Shown here: positions 15,433 through 24,593 of the stretch, piece after piece
Layout: each line of letters starts with the position of its first letter
Position numbering within the stretch: position 1 is the stretch's first letter
Assembly (NCBI GenBank): GCA_002371705.1
Contig: DFGI01000021.1
Coordinates: forward strand, 3,704-34,448
Direction of reading: 5' to 3'
Source of the DNA: Bacteroidales bacterium UBA3754
Lineage (GTDB): Bacteria > Bacteroidota > Bacteroidia > Bacteroidales > UBA1715
DNA length: 30,745 nucleotides
The notes under the pieces: model-generated
What the model saw: only the letters and a program-made list of their open reading frames with translations
Told to the model about the DNA's origin: nothing
Databases searched by the model: none
Made by a program: the position numbers and the translations under genes

Positions 15433-17298
15433 TCACTTTTTTTTCAAAACCATAAATTTTCTTCGATCTGTCGAAATATAAGTTGTGTCGATTAAATTCT
15501 TAACAATGACAGGCAATTCGGCTGTTCTACTTGGCACGATTTGTCTTATGTTATTTTCAATCAAAAATTCATATTGTAGAGAATCCAATGAAGTTTCCCC
15601 GTTCATTGCTTCGTATCCATCGCAAAAAGACGTGAAAGATGAAGATATTGGAGAATATAAATCCCTTTCTCCAATGTAGATCGTTCTCAAATAAATATCA
15701 GTCTGCGAACTTATTGGATACGGATAGGTATAAGAGGCATCGAATGTTGCAACAAGTCTTGTATTTGTTTTTGCCACAACACTTTCAACATCTGCTAAAA
15801 AATTAGGATCCGTGCTAAATGGATTCGGGTTTTTAACTTGAAAAGTGTTGTATTTCAAACTGTATGCAAAAAACAATAGGCAAAATGAGGTTATAATAAC
15901 TCGTTCCCATTTTTTTGTACAGATTGTCAAGAATTCAAACGCAAACATTGCATAAACAACAGGTAGGATTTCGGTTGGCAAAGCATAGAATTGAGTGTTG
16001 TCGCGGACACCTTTTGTGATTTGCGCCACAACAAAACCGCTCATTAAGAGGATAGACGTTGTGACTATCAAAACCGCATTTCTGTTCATCATTTCCTTTG
16101 TGGCAATTTTGTCTTTCTTCCAACAATATCCTATGGCAATTAACATAGGCAAATGATAAACCATAATGAATACAACGAGTTTTATTGCTGATTTTATAAT
16201 TGACGATATTTCAAGAATATTTTCCTCAACATTCTGCGTACTGAAATTACCTAAAGACTCACCTTTTGACTGAAGAACATAGAAACACAAAATCATTATT
16301 CCCAACATGACCGTTTCAAGCAACACTATAAGAGCTGATTTTGATTTTCGTATGGTTTGATAAAAGAACAAGCACCCTACTGCAACAAATACAGACGGAC
16401 TAAGAACAATATTCACAATCGGCAACACCAATAACGAGATAAGAAAATAGTTCTTATCGTATTTGTATACCAATAATGAAAACGTGAAAAATAGTGCAAC
16501 TATTAAGGTTTTGGTGTTTATTAAAGCTGTGAAAATACATTCAAGATTCAACACTTTAAACGCGTTGAATCCAAGTGTGTAATCAAAATATACAATCGGT
16601 GCGAAAAATATTGAAAACACAGCTATAATGTAAAAAATGAGATTGTTCCCGTATTGTCTTGCAAGAGCGAATAGTCCAAGTACAAATAAAGTTCCCATTA
16701 GTGCATAAACAACGATGAAAATAGTTTCGGTGCTATTGATATGAAATAATTGGGAAATCATTGAAGTTGCCCACAATTCGATATAGTGATACGGAGTTGG
16801 TGCAATATTTTTTTTCCACAGCACATCACGCATAACGTTGTTTGATTCCACACCTCTGGCTGCCATTTCGTCAGCAACTGCCGCATAATAATTGTAATCA
16901 AAATGTGGTTCTAAATTGAATGGTTCTGCATAAAAGAAAATGCCATTTGCCACTATAAACAAGATTGCGGAAACAACAATTGTTACCCAACTGGCCAAAT
17001 CATTTTTGGTTATCAGAAAATACTTTTTAAATGGAAGAGATTCTGTTTTTATGCTTTCATATTTCCGATACGAAACAAATATCGCCCACACAGCAAAAAA
17101 TCCCCAACTGATTGTATTCCCGTGTGTTTGAACAATAGAATATAAAGCAGACGTGAAAACAAAACCAAACAACGTTCGCACAAACATTTCGGCAAAACTA
17201 TCTTGTAATAGTTTATGCCGCAGCAACCACATAGCCGTAGTTCCAATGCAATAGAATATTGACAGACACAATAATGTTATAACAAATGCTTTTATCAC
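15433..17298 (-). CDS. Polytopic membrane protein, GtrC-position putative glycosyltransferase
   Basis: A 621-aa protein with roughly a dozen hydrophobic segments and a soluble C-terminal region of about 120 residues. A conserved-looking extracytoplasmic loop contains HFDYNYYAAVADEMAARG and PTPYHYIELWATS. I do not recognise a named family. The size, topology and acidic loop after an early membrane segment fit GT-C type transferases, which take sugars from polyprenyl-phosphate donors at the outer face of the membrane. Its start overlaps the stop of a GtrB-like GT2 by 4 bp, and a GtrA gene lies just before that, which is the position of serotype-specific GtrC in gtrABC clusters. Function is inferred from this context. 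Confidence 0.7.
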   Translation of the reverse strand: MIKAFVITLLCLSIFYCIGTTAMWLLRHKLLQDSFAEMFVRTLFGFVFTSALYSIVQTHGNTISWGFFAVWAIFVSYRKYESIKTESLPFKKYFLITKNDLASWVTIVVSAILFIVANGIFFYAEPFNLEPHFDYNYYAAVADEMAARGVESNNVMRDVLWKKNIAPTPYHYIELWATSMISQLFHINSTETIFIVVYALMGTLFVLGLFALARQYGNNLIFYIIAVFSIFFAPIVYFDYTLGFNAFKVLNLECIFTALINTKTLIVALFFTFSLLVYKYDKNYFLISLLVLPIVNIVLSPSVFVAVGCLFFYQTIRKSKSALIVLLETVMLGIMILCFYVLQSKGESLGNFSTQNVEENILEISSIIKSAIKLVVFIMVYHLPMLIAIGYCWKKDKIATKEMMNRNAVLIVTTSILLMSGFVVAQITKGVRDNTQFYALPTEILPVVYAMFAFEFLTICTKKWERVIITSFCLLFFAYSLKYNTFQVKNPNPFSTDPNFLADVESVVAKTNTRLVATFDASYTYPYPISSQTDIYLRTIYIGERDLYSPISSSFTSFCDGYEAMNGETSLDSLQYEFLIENNIRQIVPSRTAELPVIVKNLIDTTYISTDRRKFMVLKKK

Positions 17299-18014
17299 TG
17301 TTTCAAATTTTTATTAACATGTTTCAAATCGCCCAACGCCTTCCATCCTATTTTGATAATTCGTTTCAAATTGATTGAATTAACTCCGCCCTGACGGGGT
17401 CGGAAGGTAATTGGATACCAAGCAATTTTTTCTTCTTTTTTTACTGCAATTGCAGAAACGGCAACATTGGCAAGGAAGAAGTCGGACGGTATATATTTCA
17501 ATATTTCTTTCAGGCGTTCTGCCTTCATTAAACGGAATGGTGTATTTGAATCTTTTACCCAAACACCAAACGTAAGAAAAACAACCAATCGCAGAATCTT
17601 TGTAACAACAATACGGCTGAATCCATCTTTTCTGCCATCTCTTGTCCCGATTTGAAAATCAAATGTTTCACGGTTTTGCCACATCTGCCAAAACTCGTCT
17701 GGCAATGTCTGTCCATCGCTGTCGGTTTGAAATACGTATGTTGCACCATTTTGTATGGCATAGTTATACAAAAACAAAACCGTTGCCCCGTGTCCGGAAT
17801 TTGGTTTTGTCAAAGGAGTAAACAATGGTTTTGCTCCTTGTAATTCACACATTTTCGAAAACGTATTGTCTTTACTGCCATCATCGGCAACCACTAATTG
17901 ACACACGTTTCCTTCTTGCTGCACTCTTTCAGCAACGGGGCACCATTGGTTTACGGTTTCTTCTATGTTTTCTGCTTCGTTGTAAGCAGGCATTACAATA
18001 TATAGCTTATCCAT
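17295..18014 (-). CDS. GtrB / dolichyl-phosphate-mannose-synthase-like GT2
   Basis: A 239-aa GT2 enzyme starting MDKLYIVMPAYNEAENIEET, with VVADDGSKDNT and TDSDGQ as the metal-binding acidic motif, and DSNTPFRLMK typical of the polyprenyl-phosphate glycosyltransferase subgroup. It would load a sugar onto undecaprenyl phosphate. Unlike classical GtrB it has no C-terminal membrane pair, so it is a short soluble version. An ATG at 18059 is in frame but would overlap GtrA by 53 bp; the start at 18014 overlaps it by only 8 bp. The last 4 bp overlap the next gene. Confidence 0.85.
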   Translation of the reverse strand: MDKLYIVMPAYNEAENIEETVNQWCPVAERVQQEGNVCQLVVADDGSKDNTFSKMCELQGAKPLFTPLTKPNSGHGATVLFLYNYAIQNGATYVFQTDSDGQTLPDEFWQMWQNRETFDFQIGTRDGRKDGFSRIVVTKILRLVVFLTFGVWVKDSNTPFRLMKAERLKEILKYIPSDFFLANVAVSAIAVKKEEKIAWYPITFRPRQGGVNSINLKRIIKIGWKALGDLKHVNKNLKQ

Positions 18015-18393
18015 TCTTTTTTGTTTTAAATGTAATGAACACAAATTGTAACAAAGCAACCGCCACTACAGTTATTAATTTTGATACGATTTTTTCGATT
18101 CCAAAATAATTAACCATAAGGAATAATAAACCTTCGCTTACAGCTAATCCCAACAATCCAACAGTATAAAATGAAAAGAATCGACGTAACGTGTTGTCTT
18201 CAACCTTGAAATTATACTTTCGATTCAAGAAAAAACTGCAAAATATTCCACAATGCGTACTTATTACGTTTGCAACAAGAAACGGGATTATACTGCATAA
18301 ACCAGAATAAACGATAAAGTCAAGCAAAGCACAGGAACCACCTATCAATCCATACAATATGAGATTCCGATATTTTTCAAAAAACTGCTTCAT
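18007..18393 (-). CDS. GtrA-family membrane protein
   Basis: A 128-aa protein with four hydrophobic segments, including LILYGLIGGSCALLDFIVYS at the N-terminus and the family's FFLNRKYNF motif between segments 2 and 3. GtrA-type proteins are proposed to flip undecaprenyl-phosphate-linked sugars across the inner membrane. It is directly followed by a GtrB-like GT2 (8-bp overlap) and preceded by an acyltransferase gene whose stop shares 1 bp with its start. The length is typical. Confidence 0.88.
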   Translation of the reverse strand: MKQFFEKYRNLILYGLIGGSCALLDFIVYSGLCSIIPFLVANVISTHCGIFCSFFLNRKYNFKVEDNTLRRFFSFYTVGLLGLAVSEGLLFLMVNYFGIEKIVSKLITVVAVALLQFVFITFKTKKNG

Positions 18394-19448
18394 TATCTTT
18401 CAAACCTCCGTTTCAAATTCAAGAAAAACTTCTCATACGTCTCGTACGAGAACCAGGCAACAAGAATAGTTGCCGTTATTACAACGGCATACAACACAAC
18501 GGCAGAAATCGCCGTACCTTCTAATGGCAAGATTTCAAATGCGAGTAACAATATAATCCAATGATACATATAGATACCATACGATATTCTGCCAAGAAAC
18601 TTGGTCACACGATTTTCAAACGTTATGTTCAACTGCGTATTTGTGCATACGTTCAAAATCACGACTGCAAACAACACCGACATCAGTTCATCGTTGAAAT
18701 GCTTTGTCTCAATATTGCCGCCCCACATTACAATTGCAAAAAAGGCACAAATTCCAAACAGCCACTTATTATAAATGATTTTCAATAGTTTATGGTTCTC
18801 GGCAAAAGCAAATCCTGCCAGACAACCAATCAACAAAGAATCAAACTTGTTGCAGAAAAAGAATTTCTGGTTAAAATGTGCCAACGACTCATTTTGGATT
18901 GTGCGAATGTTTACAAAATCAATTGCGTGCGGCAAAATAGCAAGCCCAACCGTCATAATCAACAAGAGCAACAGCATACGTTTATTCGGCACAAACAACA
19001 TAATTAATGGGAAAAAGATGTAAAACAGATTCTCCACGCCTATTGACCAAATCTGTGGACTGACGCTCCAACCGCATCCTATGGCGTGCGATATGTTTGG
19101 CAATATCGCAACCGCAAATGCAATTACCCTGCAACTGGGGGGGGTAAGGAAAAACAAAGATGAGAGCAATAAAATCAAATAATAGAGCGGATAGATTCTT
19201 AAAACTCTGCGCAAATAAAAATCCTTCAACGAAATTGTGCCATATTTTTCTTTTTCCTTTGTTAAAAGAAATGTAATCAAGAATCCTGAAATAACAAAAA
19301 ACATCATCACTGCAGTGTGTCCGCTTGGCACTATATTGAACAAACTGCTGCCCCAATTGTTCTGGCAGAACAATTCAACATGCCCTATCATCACCACAAT
19401 AGCGGCAATGGCACGGAAGGTATCGAGGTTTTTGATATGTTGTTTCAT
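18393..19448 (-). CDS. Acyltransferase family 3 (OafA/NodX-like) membrane protein
   Basis: A 351-aa polytopic protein. The start region KNLDTFRAIAAIVVMIGHVE carries the family histidine (H23). The following segment GHTAVMMFFVISGFLITFLL and the arginine-rich YLRRVLRIYPLYYL loop are hallmarks of acyltransferase_3. It likely acetylates or otherwise acylates a sugar of the surface glycan. Start and stop overlap neighbours by 4 bp and 1 bp, in the middle of a coupled operon. Confidence 0.92.
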   Translation of the reverse strand: MKQHIKNLDTFRAIAAIVVMIGHVELFCQNNWGSSLFNIVPSGHTAVMMFFVISGFLITFLLTKEKEKYGTISLKDFYLRRVLRIYPLYYLILLLSSLFFLTPPSCRVIAFAVAILPNISHAIGCGWSVSPQIWSIGVENLFYIFFPLIMLFVPNKRMLLLLLIMTVGLAILPHAIDFVNIRTIQNESLAHFNQKFFFCNKFDSLLIGCLAGFAFAENHKLLKIIYNKWLFGICAFFAIVMWGGNIETKHFNDELMSVLFAVVILNVCTNTQLNITFENRVTKFLGRISYGIYMYHWIILLLAFEILPLEGTAISAVVLYAVVITATILVAWFSYETYEKFFLNLKRRFER

Positions 19449-20350
19449 TCTATCAATAAACTCTTTAATTTACCTTTGTTACAGGAAAGGAATGACACTG
19501 CAACATTTACCTTATATTTTAATTGCCCCGAATGTAAATCAACAAATATTGACTTCAACAAATATACAAAACCTTTCCATTTTCCATCAAGAAGATAGTT
19601 TTTGCTTGCATTGAAATATGCAGTTGCCAAACGAGCTCGTTTTTGTCTTGCACTAACTTTACTTGCAGGATATGGTTTTGCAAACATCAACTTCAATGTT
19701 TTCAGTTCTTTTTCAGAAGCATTCGATTTATTAGCAAACGCCACCGACCTTCCTTCGTGTTCAATCTCGACCACTGTTGCCTGATTTGGAACATAAATCA
19801 ATGGATAGTCCGTAGTAATTCTAAACAGCAGTTCCATATCCTCGCCTATTGATAACGCAGGATTAAACTGGTGTTTTCGCAGAATTTCCGTTGCACAACA
19901 AAGTTGAGGCGTGGCAATAATATCTTGTATCAGCATATCCACATCCATCGGGAACGGATATTTCCGCCCAATTTTTATCTGTGACGCACCTGCTTCCTCA
20001 TTTCTATATTCTATATCGGTAAAATAACAGGCCGTTTTAGTAATCGTTTCCGACAGCAATTGCAACCTGTTGGGTAGCATCACATTATCGCTGTCCAAGA
20101 AGCAAACATAATCTCCTTTTGCGTGATTTATACCATTGTTTCGGGCGACGCTGCGCTCTGCATTTTGCTGATAAATGTATGTTATTCGTCCATCATTGTA
20201 TTGCGAAACGACTTCTCGAGTGTTGTCGGTACTACCATCATCAACAATAATTAATTCCCAATCGGTATATGTTTGATTCAACACTGATTCTATCGCTTTC
20301 GGCAGAAAGGCGGCACGGTTGTAGGTTGGTATGATGATGGAGAATTTCAT
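19445..20350 (-). CDS. Family 2 glycosyltransferase
   Basis: A 301-aa GT-A enzyme starting MKFSIIIPTYNRAAFLPKAI, with LIIVDDGSTDNT and CFLDSDN (the DxD-type metal site). The ATG at 20350 makes a 4-bp ATGA overlap with the upstream gene; the in-frame ATG at 20389 only adds a tail inside that gene. The substrate is unknown. It overlaps the acyltransferase gene by 4 bp. Confidence 0.9.
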   Translation of the reverse strand: MKFSIIIPTYNRAAFLPKAIESVLNQTYTDWELIIVDDGSTDNTREVVSQYNDGRITYIYQQNAERSVARNNGINHAKGDYVCFLDSDNVMLPNRLQLLSETITKTACYFTDIEYRNEEAGASQIKIGRKYPFPMDVDMLIQDIIATPQLCCATEILRKHQFNPALSIGEDMELLFRITTDYPLIYVPNQATVVEIEHEGRSVAFANKSNASEKELKTLKLMFAKPYPASKVSARQKRARLATAYFNASKNYLLDGKWKGFVYLLKSIFVDLHSGQLKYKVNVAVSFLSCNKGKLKSLLIE

Positions 20351-21351
20351 TTGCGGTTTATTTTGTTCATACAATTTTTCAAAATCCATTTTATGGTGCG
20401 GGTTATTGAAATTTGCTTTGATAAAAAAGAGCTCTTATACATCGAAATAGTCAAATGTGACTCATAACAATACGACAACCATAAATCAGATAGTTTTTCA
20501 AACAGAAAACCGTCATTAAAATATTTTGAGGTTTTATTAGCAAATACCATTTCTTCCAGCAATAGTTTCATTTCTGATGCCGATAACGCTATTCCTGCAT
20601 AATCTTGATAATTCAAAGCTATAAACGAATCAATTTGCAAATCGTTTATATCAACGCCTAACAATCTGAATTCGCGTGCTATTACCCTATGACTGTTTTG
20701 TTTTTGCTCCTTATTATATAAAACTGACACCGCATTATCGTGTTTTCTGTATAAATGCAAAACTTCTGGTATATTAGCCAATCTTGTCACATGCGACATT
20801 CGCGTAAACAGTTCATAATCCTCTGCATGCAAAAATGTTTCGTCAAACCAGTTATCAAGCGTTTGCAACATTGACATTCTCATCATACAAGATGGGTGAA
20901 CTATCTGTATCTGATACAACTGCTTAAAACAAATTTGTTCGTGATTCTCTTCGTATCGAATAACGATAGGTTCATTTGCCCCAATGGTTTGGCACCATGT
21001 TCCTAGTAATCCGACCTGTGAGTGGCTTTCCATATACTCAACTTGTCTTTCCAACCGTGTTGGCACACAGATATCGTCGGCATCCATCCGAGCCACATAT
21101 TTTGTGGTCACCAACGACAAACCTTTATTTAATGTTTTAATTAACTTTAGATTCTCTTCATTTCTTACATACTGTATTCGTGAATCATTGTAAGAAAGAA
21201 TTATTTTCTCCGTATTATCGGTACTGCCATCGTTTATTATCAAAAACACAAAATCAGTATATGTTTGTGCCAAGACACTATCTATTGCCTCACGCAAAAA
21301 CGCTTCGCCGTTATAAACTGGCATTAAAACTGTTAGCAATGGAGTATTCAT
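20347..21351 (-). CDS. Family 2 glycosyltransferase
   Basis: A 334-aa GT2 starting MNTPLLTVLMPVYNGEAFLR, with INDGSTDNTE and ARMDADDIC (metal-binding DADD). After the catalytic fold, HAEDYELFTRMS is the acceptor-side ED motif common in O-antigen GT2 enzymes. It has 4-bp overlaps on both sides. It differs clearly in sequence from the next GT2, so it probably makes a different linkage. Confidence 0.9.
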   Translation of the reverse strand: MNTPLLTVLMPVYNGEAFLREAIDSVLAQTYTDFVFLIINDGSTDNTEKIILSYNDSRIQYVRNEENLKLIKTLNKGLSLVTTKYVARMDADDICVPTRLERQVEYMESHSQVGLLGTWCQTIGANEPIVIRYEENHEQICFKQLYQIQIVHPSCMMRMSMLQTLDNWFDETFLHAEDYELFTRMSHVTRLANIPEVLHLYRKHDNAVSVLYNKEQKQNSHRVIAREFRLLGVDINDLQIDSFIALNYQDYAGIALSASEMKLLLEEMVFANKTSKYFNDGFLFEKLSDLWLSYCYESHLTISMYKSSFLSKQISITRTIKWILKNCMNKINRK

Positions 21352-22406
21352 ACACCTTGATCCATTAAAATAAGATTTTTCTCCAATTTGTCAACGTCAA
21401 CTAAAATATCCTTACGCCACTCGTCAGAATGTGTGTCAATAGTCTTGCAGAATTGAACATAATAATCACACCCCATTTGAACGGATAGAAACCAATAAAT
21501 AAAACGATAGGTGCGTGGTTCTGTGTATTCATGCATCAATTCAAGCACTTTTGTTTTAGGAGAAGCAAACATCATATTTGTCATCCCCGCGCCATGAAGC
21601 ATAACCACACATTTTGCATTCCGCATACAGTCTATTTGCTGAGCGACTGACATTTCATCAAAATCGACTTCTTCATAGCCATATTTTTTCATAGCCTGCT
21701 CCACGGCATCAGAATTCACAATTTTACGGCAGGACGCTTTTTTACGATTTACAAATATTTTTTTCGGAGTAGTAGATATGGTGGCAAAGTCTTTCTCAAA
21801 AAAGTTCTGAATAAACAATGAGACATCTTTTATATCATCGCCATTTAGGCACGCAGTAAACGGACGAACTTCGGGCAGCAACAAATGAGGCACCTGTACA
21901 TGCACTCCTGCAGGTATTTTCTCTATTTTCAAATTTGGGAATGCACGTAATGTTTCTTGAATATATGCTATGTTGTCCCATTCTTCAGGATAAATCAAGG
22001 TGAAATCATCAGTCTGTTTATAGAGCATTCGTAAACGAACCAAACTTGATGTCATCCAAAACGAATAATTAAACCATTTAGTATGAATCAACGCATACGT
22101 TTTATTTTTCGGCAAAGTGATTTTTTTCAAACTAGTTCCGAAGGTGCTTACCAGATACTGCTCTGTGACCAATCGGTAAAACTCCCATCCGTGCTTTGCA
22201 TCGTATGACGAATTAATATTGAATGTTGAATACGGCAAAAGCTGAAAATTCTTCCAACACAAACCTTCGTGCGAGACGAAAACATTTTTATATTTTCTTA
22301 CCTCTAAATTTGGACAAGAATACGACGATTTCCGTTCGTATAAAATTCTATATTCCTCGTCAATATTCACAGGTAACGAATTATGTATTTTTTGTTTCTG
22401 TCGCAT
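21348..22406 (-). CDS. Family 61 glycosyltransferase (DUF563)
   Basis: A 352-aa protein. The C-terminal half carries IFVNRKKASCRKIVN, then DFDEMSVAQQIDCMRNAKCV and the hallmark MLHGAGMTNMMF, typical of GT61. GT61 members transfer pentoses or other sugars in plant and bacterial glycans. It is the first gene of the seven-gene operon, has a TATCTTTG box about 45 nt upstream, and ends in a 4-bp overlap with the next GT2. Confidence 0.85.
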   Translation of the reverse strand: MRQKQKIHNSLPVNIDEEYRILYERKSSYSCPNLEVRKYKNVFVSHEGLCWKNFQLLPYSTFNINSSYDAKHGWEFYRLVTEQYLVSTFGTSLKKITLPKNKTYALIHTKWFNYSFWMTSSLVRLRMLYKQTDDFTLIYPEEWDNIAYIQETLRAFPNLKIEKIPAGVHVQVPHLLLPEVRPFTACLNGDDIKDVSLFIQNFFEKDFATISTTPKKIFVNRKKASCRKIVNSDAVEQAMKKYGYEEVDFDEMSVAQQIDCMRNAKCVVMLHGAGMTNMMFASPKTKVLELMHEYTEPRTYRFIYWFLSVQMGCDYYVQFCKTIDTHSDEWRKDILVDVDKLEKNLILMDQGV

Positions 22407-22450
22407 ATTTATATTGAATCAACATTGTCTTAGGGTTTCCTATAACTTAT

Positions 22451-22458
22451 CAAAGATA
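22451..22458 (-). promoter_or_regulatory. Putative -7 box of the seven-gene glycan operon
   Basis: TATCTTTG on the minus strand lies in the 94-bp gap before the GT61 gene, giving a leader of about 35-40 nt. No clear -33 TTTG is seen. The gap and box suggest a separate transcription start for genes 22406 to 15433. Confidence 0.5.
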
Positions 22459-22500
22459 CTAATTTACTTATTATGCTAGTACATATTTCTTGTCAAGATT

Positions 22501-23433
22501 TCATTCTATTTTATACTTACGTAATCTCCTGAGATTCTTGAACAATCCATCTCTAACAGCACAAAAAACTATCCAGTATTTACCTATACTATATTTATTC
22601 TTATACAGGAAATAAAAATAATCCATCATTACCTTATAGGCATATTTTGCCACATCAATGAATGAATTATTCACAAATTGATAATATACCATATTCCGAC
22701 AGTAACAATATAATTTCCAATCCTGAATTGGGAAGACTATACTTTTGTCTCCTCTTGTCACCACTCGAGGTTGTTTATCTTTAGGATGATAATGAATGGC
22801 ATCAACGACTGTAATCGGAATATAGCCTGACTTTTTTGCACGCAGATGATATTGCCACTCATCGCCCCATATAAACATATCTTTTTCCGGATACCCCACT
22901 TCCGTTATTAGTTGACGAGAAAATAATATGCCATTAAAAGGATTAGCACGACCTATCATAATCCCATTTTCTGTAAGAGATGGTAAATCATCTACTCCAA
23001 GTTTGCCAAATGCCATTTTTTTGTGGTTTTCCTTATCCAATACTAACGGAGAAATATAATGATATGTACCCATATAAGTAGCCAAACGCTCCAACTGATT
23101 GGGGTCGGGGCATCCATCATCATCCATCACCCAAAAACCATCAAACGCTTCAGCGGACTCATACGCCATTTTCAAACCGACATAAAATCCCCCAGCCCCA
23201 CCAATATTTTCCGATAATCTAACATACTTATATACTACTCCATCCTTAATAGCATTACAATATCCATGTTCATACACACAAACATCGGTACCATCTGTTG
23301 AAGCATTGTCTATTATAAAAATTGTATGTGGAATATACGATTGTTTTTCTATAGCTAAAATGCATTGTGATAAAAGCTTCTTTCTGTTATATGTTACAAC
23401 AACACTAGCAATTTTAGAATTCTGAATATTCAT
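22501..23433 (-). CDS. Family 2 glycosyltransferase, rhamnosyl/galactofuranosyl-transferase type
   Basis: A 310-aa GT2 starting MNIQNSKIASVVVTYNRKKL. It has IIDNASTDGT, then SENIGGAGGFYVGL and VMDDDGCPD. The N-(I/L)-GG-(A/S)-GG-F motif plus DDD is typical of GlfT- and WbbL-like enzymes, so the donor may be a furanose or deoxyhexose; this is inference. The in-frame ATG at 23478 would overlap the HNH gene by 23 bp and adds a non-family tail, so 23433 is chosen. It is the last gene of its operon. Confidence 0.88.
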   Translation of the reverse strand: MNIQNSKIASVVVTYNRKKLLSQCILAIEKQSYIPHTIFIIDNASTDGTDVCVYEHGYCNAIKDGVVYKYVRLSENIGGAGGFYVGLKMAYESAEAFDGFWVMDDDGCPDPNQLERLATYMGTYHYISPLVLDKENHKKMAFGKLGVDDLPSLTENGIMIGRANPFNGILFSRQLITEVGYPEKDMFIWGDEWQYHLRAKKSGYIPITVVDAIHYHPKDKQPRVVTRGDKSIVFPIQDWKLYCYCRNMVYYQFVNNSFIDVAKYAYKVMMDYFYFLYKNKYSIGKYWIVFCAVRDGLFKNLRRLRKYKIE

Positions 23434-23455
23434 TGACAAGAGAAATATATGAGCA

Positions 23456-23695
23456 TTATTGATTTTTTTGTTTTCCAAAAGATCTCGTTTTTTTATGACA
23501 ACTCACGCACACAATTTCACAATTTGAAAGAATAGACTCTTTACTTCTATTTTTATGATGCGCTTCCCAACAACCACGTTTTCCACTATTTCGTCCTCTA
23601 TTTTTTCTTACCAGGAGTTTTCCACATCTTTCGCAATGTCCATTAGCATTTTTCCATGCTGATTCAATAATTTTTTCAGAGAATTTTTCTGCCAT
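23456..23695 (-). CDS. Small stand-alone HNH endonuclease-like protein
   Basis: A 79-aa basic protein. The zinc ligands C21-x2-C24 and C63-x2-C66, with H46-H47 and H67, form a complete HNH (beta-beta-alpha metal) fold; the central region reads WEAHHKN and the end CEIVCVSCHKKT. There is no other domain. The start overlaps the end of the upstream GT2 by 20 bp, and there is no alternative Met downstream, so it is read as a translationally coupled operon member. An HNH nuclease has no obvious job in glycan synthesis. It could be a passenger nuclease or a remnant of a mobile element. The fold call is firm; activity is unproven. Confidence 0.8.
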   Translation of the reverse strand: MAEKFSEKIIESAWKNANGHCERCGKLLVRKNRGRNSGKRGCWEAHHKNRSKESILSNCEIVCVSCHKKTRSFGKQKNQ

Positions 23696-24590
23696 AATAT
23701 TCGTCTTTTAAAAAATATTTCACCTTTCTCATATTATCCAAGTTGCGACCACAAAATGAATAAAAAACAATTCGTATAGCATCCATGACCGCTTTAAGAT
23801 ATTGTTTTTGTTTAATAAACCATTCGAATCGTCCTACCAACCAATTACCAATAATTATTGCCAATTTTTTTTTATCAATCCCCTTCATATGCCAAAAACA
23901 ACTTGTTCGGGCATTGATGGAACGATTATAGTTCTCAAGAGCCGAACTTCCATTCCACATTCCACCAGAATGAATTCTATATACAGCACCATTAAAATTC
24001 AAATATTTAAATTTTCCAAAACGCGATATAGATATCCATAAAGTCACATCTAATGATTTGCATTTTTGGGGGATAATGTTTAAGTAATTTCTAAAAAGAA
24101 CAGTTTGTGTCGGCACATAATGACACATCGCTTCATTAATTTCCCAAACATCGTTTTCTACAACAGATTCATCATGTTCCATCACCTCATTTTTTATCAC
24201 ATCACGAGAATGAAAACACAAAGAGAAATCAAGATTGACCTCTAAAAAATCCACCTGTTTTTGCAACTTCAACGGGTCTGTCCAATAATCATCTCCTTCG
24301 CATACTGCAATGTATTTACCTTGCGCACGCTTAATGTTTATTGACAGAACATCAACTCCTTTGGAATACTGATTCTCTGTCTGATAGATGGGTTTAAATA
24401 AATCTGGATATTTAGCAGTATATTCACGAATTATATCGGCAGAATGGTCGGTTGAAGCATCATCGTGAACAAGTATTTCTATCGGAAAAGTTGTCTGCTG
24501 CATTACAAACCCTTCAAAACATTCCCGAAGGAATGGCTCGTGGTTATAGACAAGGCAACAGACGGATACTATTGGTTTATGTTTATCCAT
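23676..24590 (-). CDS. Family 2 glycosyltransferase
   Basis: A 304-aa GT2 starting MDKHKPIVSVCCLVYNHEPF, with ILVHDDASTDHSADIIREY and CEGDDYWTDPLKLQKQVDFL, the EGDDYWTDP motif of a large O-antigen/capsule GT2 subgroup. The start follows the GNAT stop after 3 nt. Its 3' end overlaps the HNH gene by 20 bp, unusually long for this operon. Confidence 0.9.
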   Translation of the reverse strand: MDKHKPIVSVCCLVYNHEPFLRECFEGFVMQQTTFPIEILVHDDASTDHSADIIREYTAKYPDLFKPIYQTENQYSKGVDVLSINIKRAQGKYIAVCEGDDYWTDPLKLQKQVDFLEVNLDFSLCFHSRDVIKNEVMEHDESVVENDVWEINEAMCHYVPTQTVLFRNYLNIIPQKCKSLDVTLWISISRFGKFKYLNFNGAVYRIHSGGMWNGSSALENYNRSINARTSCFWHMKGIDKKKLAIIIGNWLVGRFEWFIKQKQYLKAVMDAIRIVFYSFCGRNLDNMRKVKYFLKDEYYGRKIL

Positions 24591-24593
24591 AAT

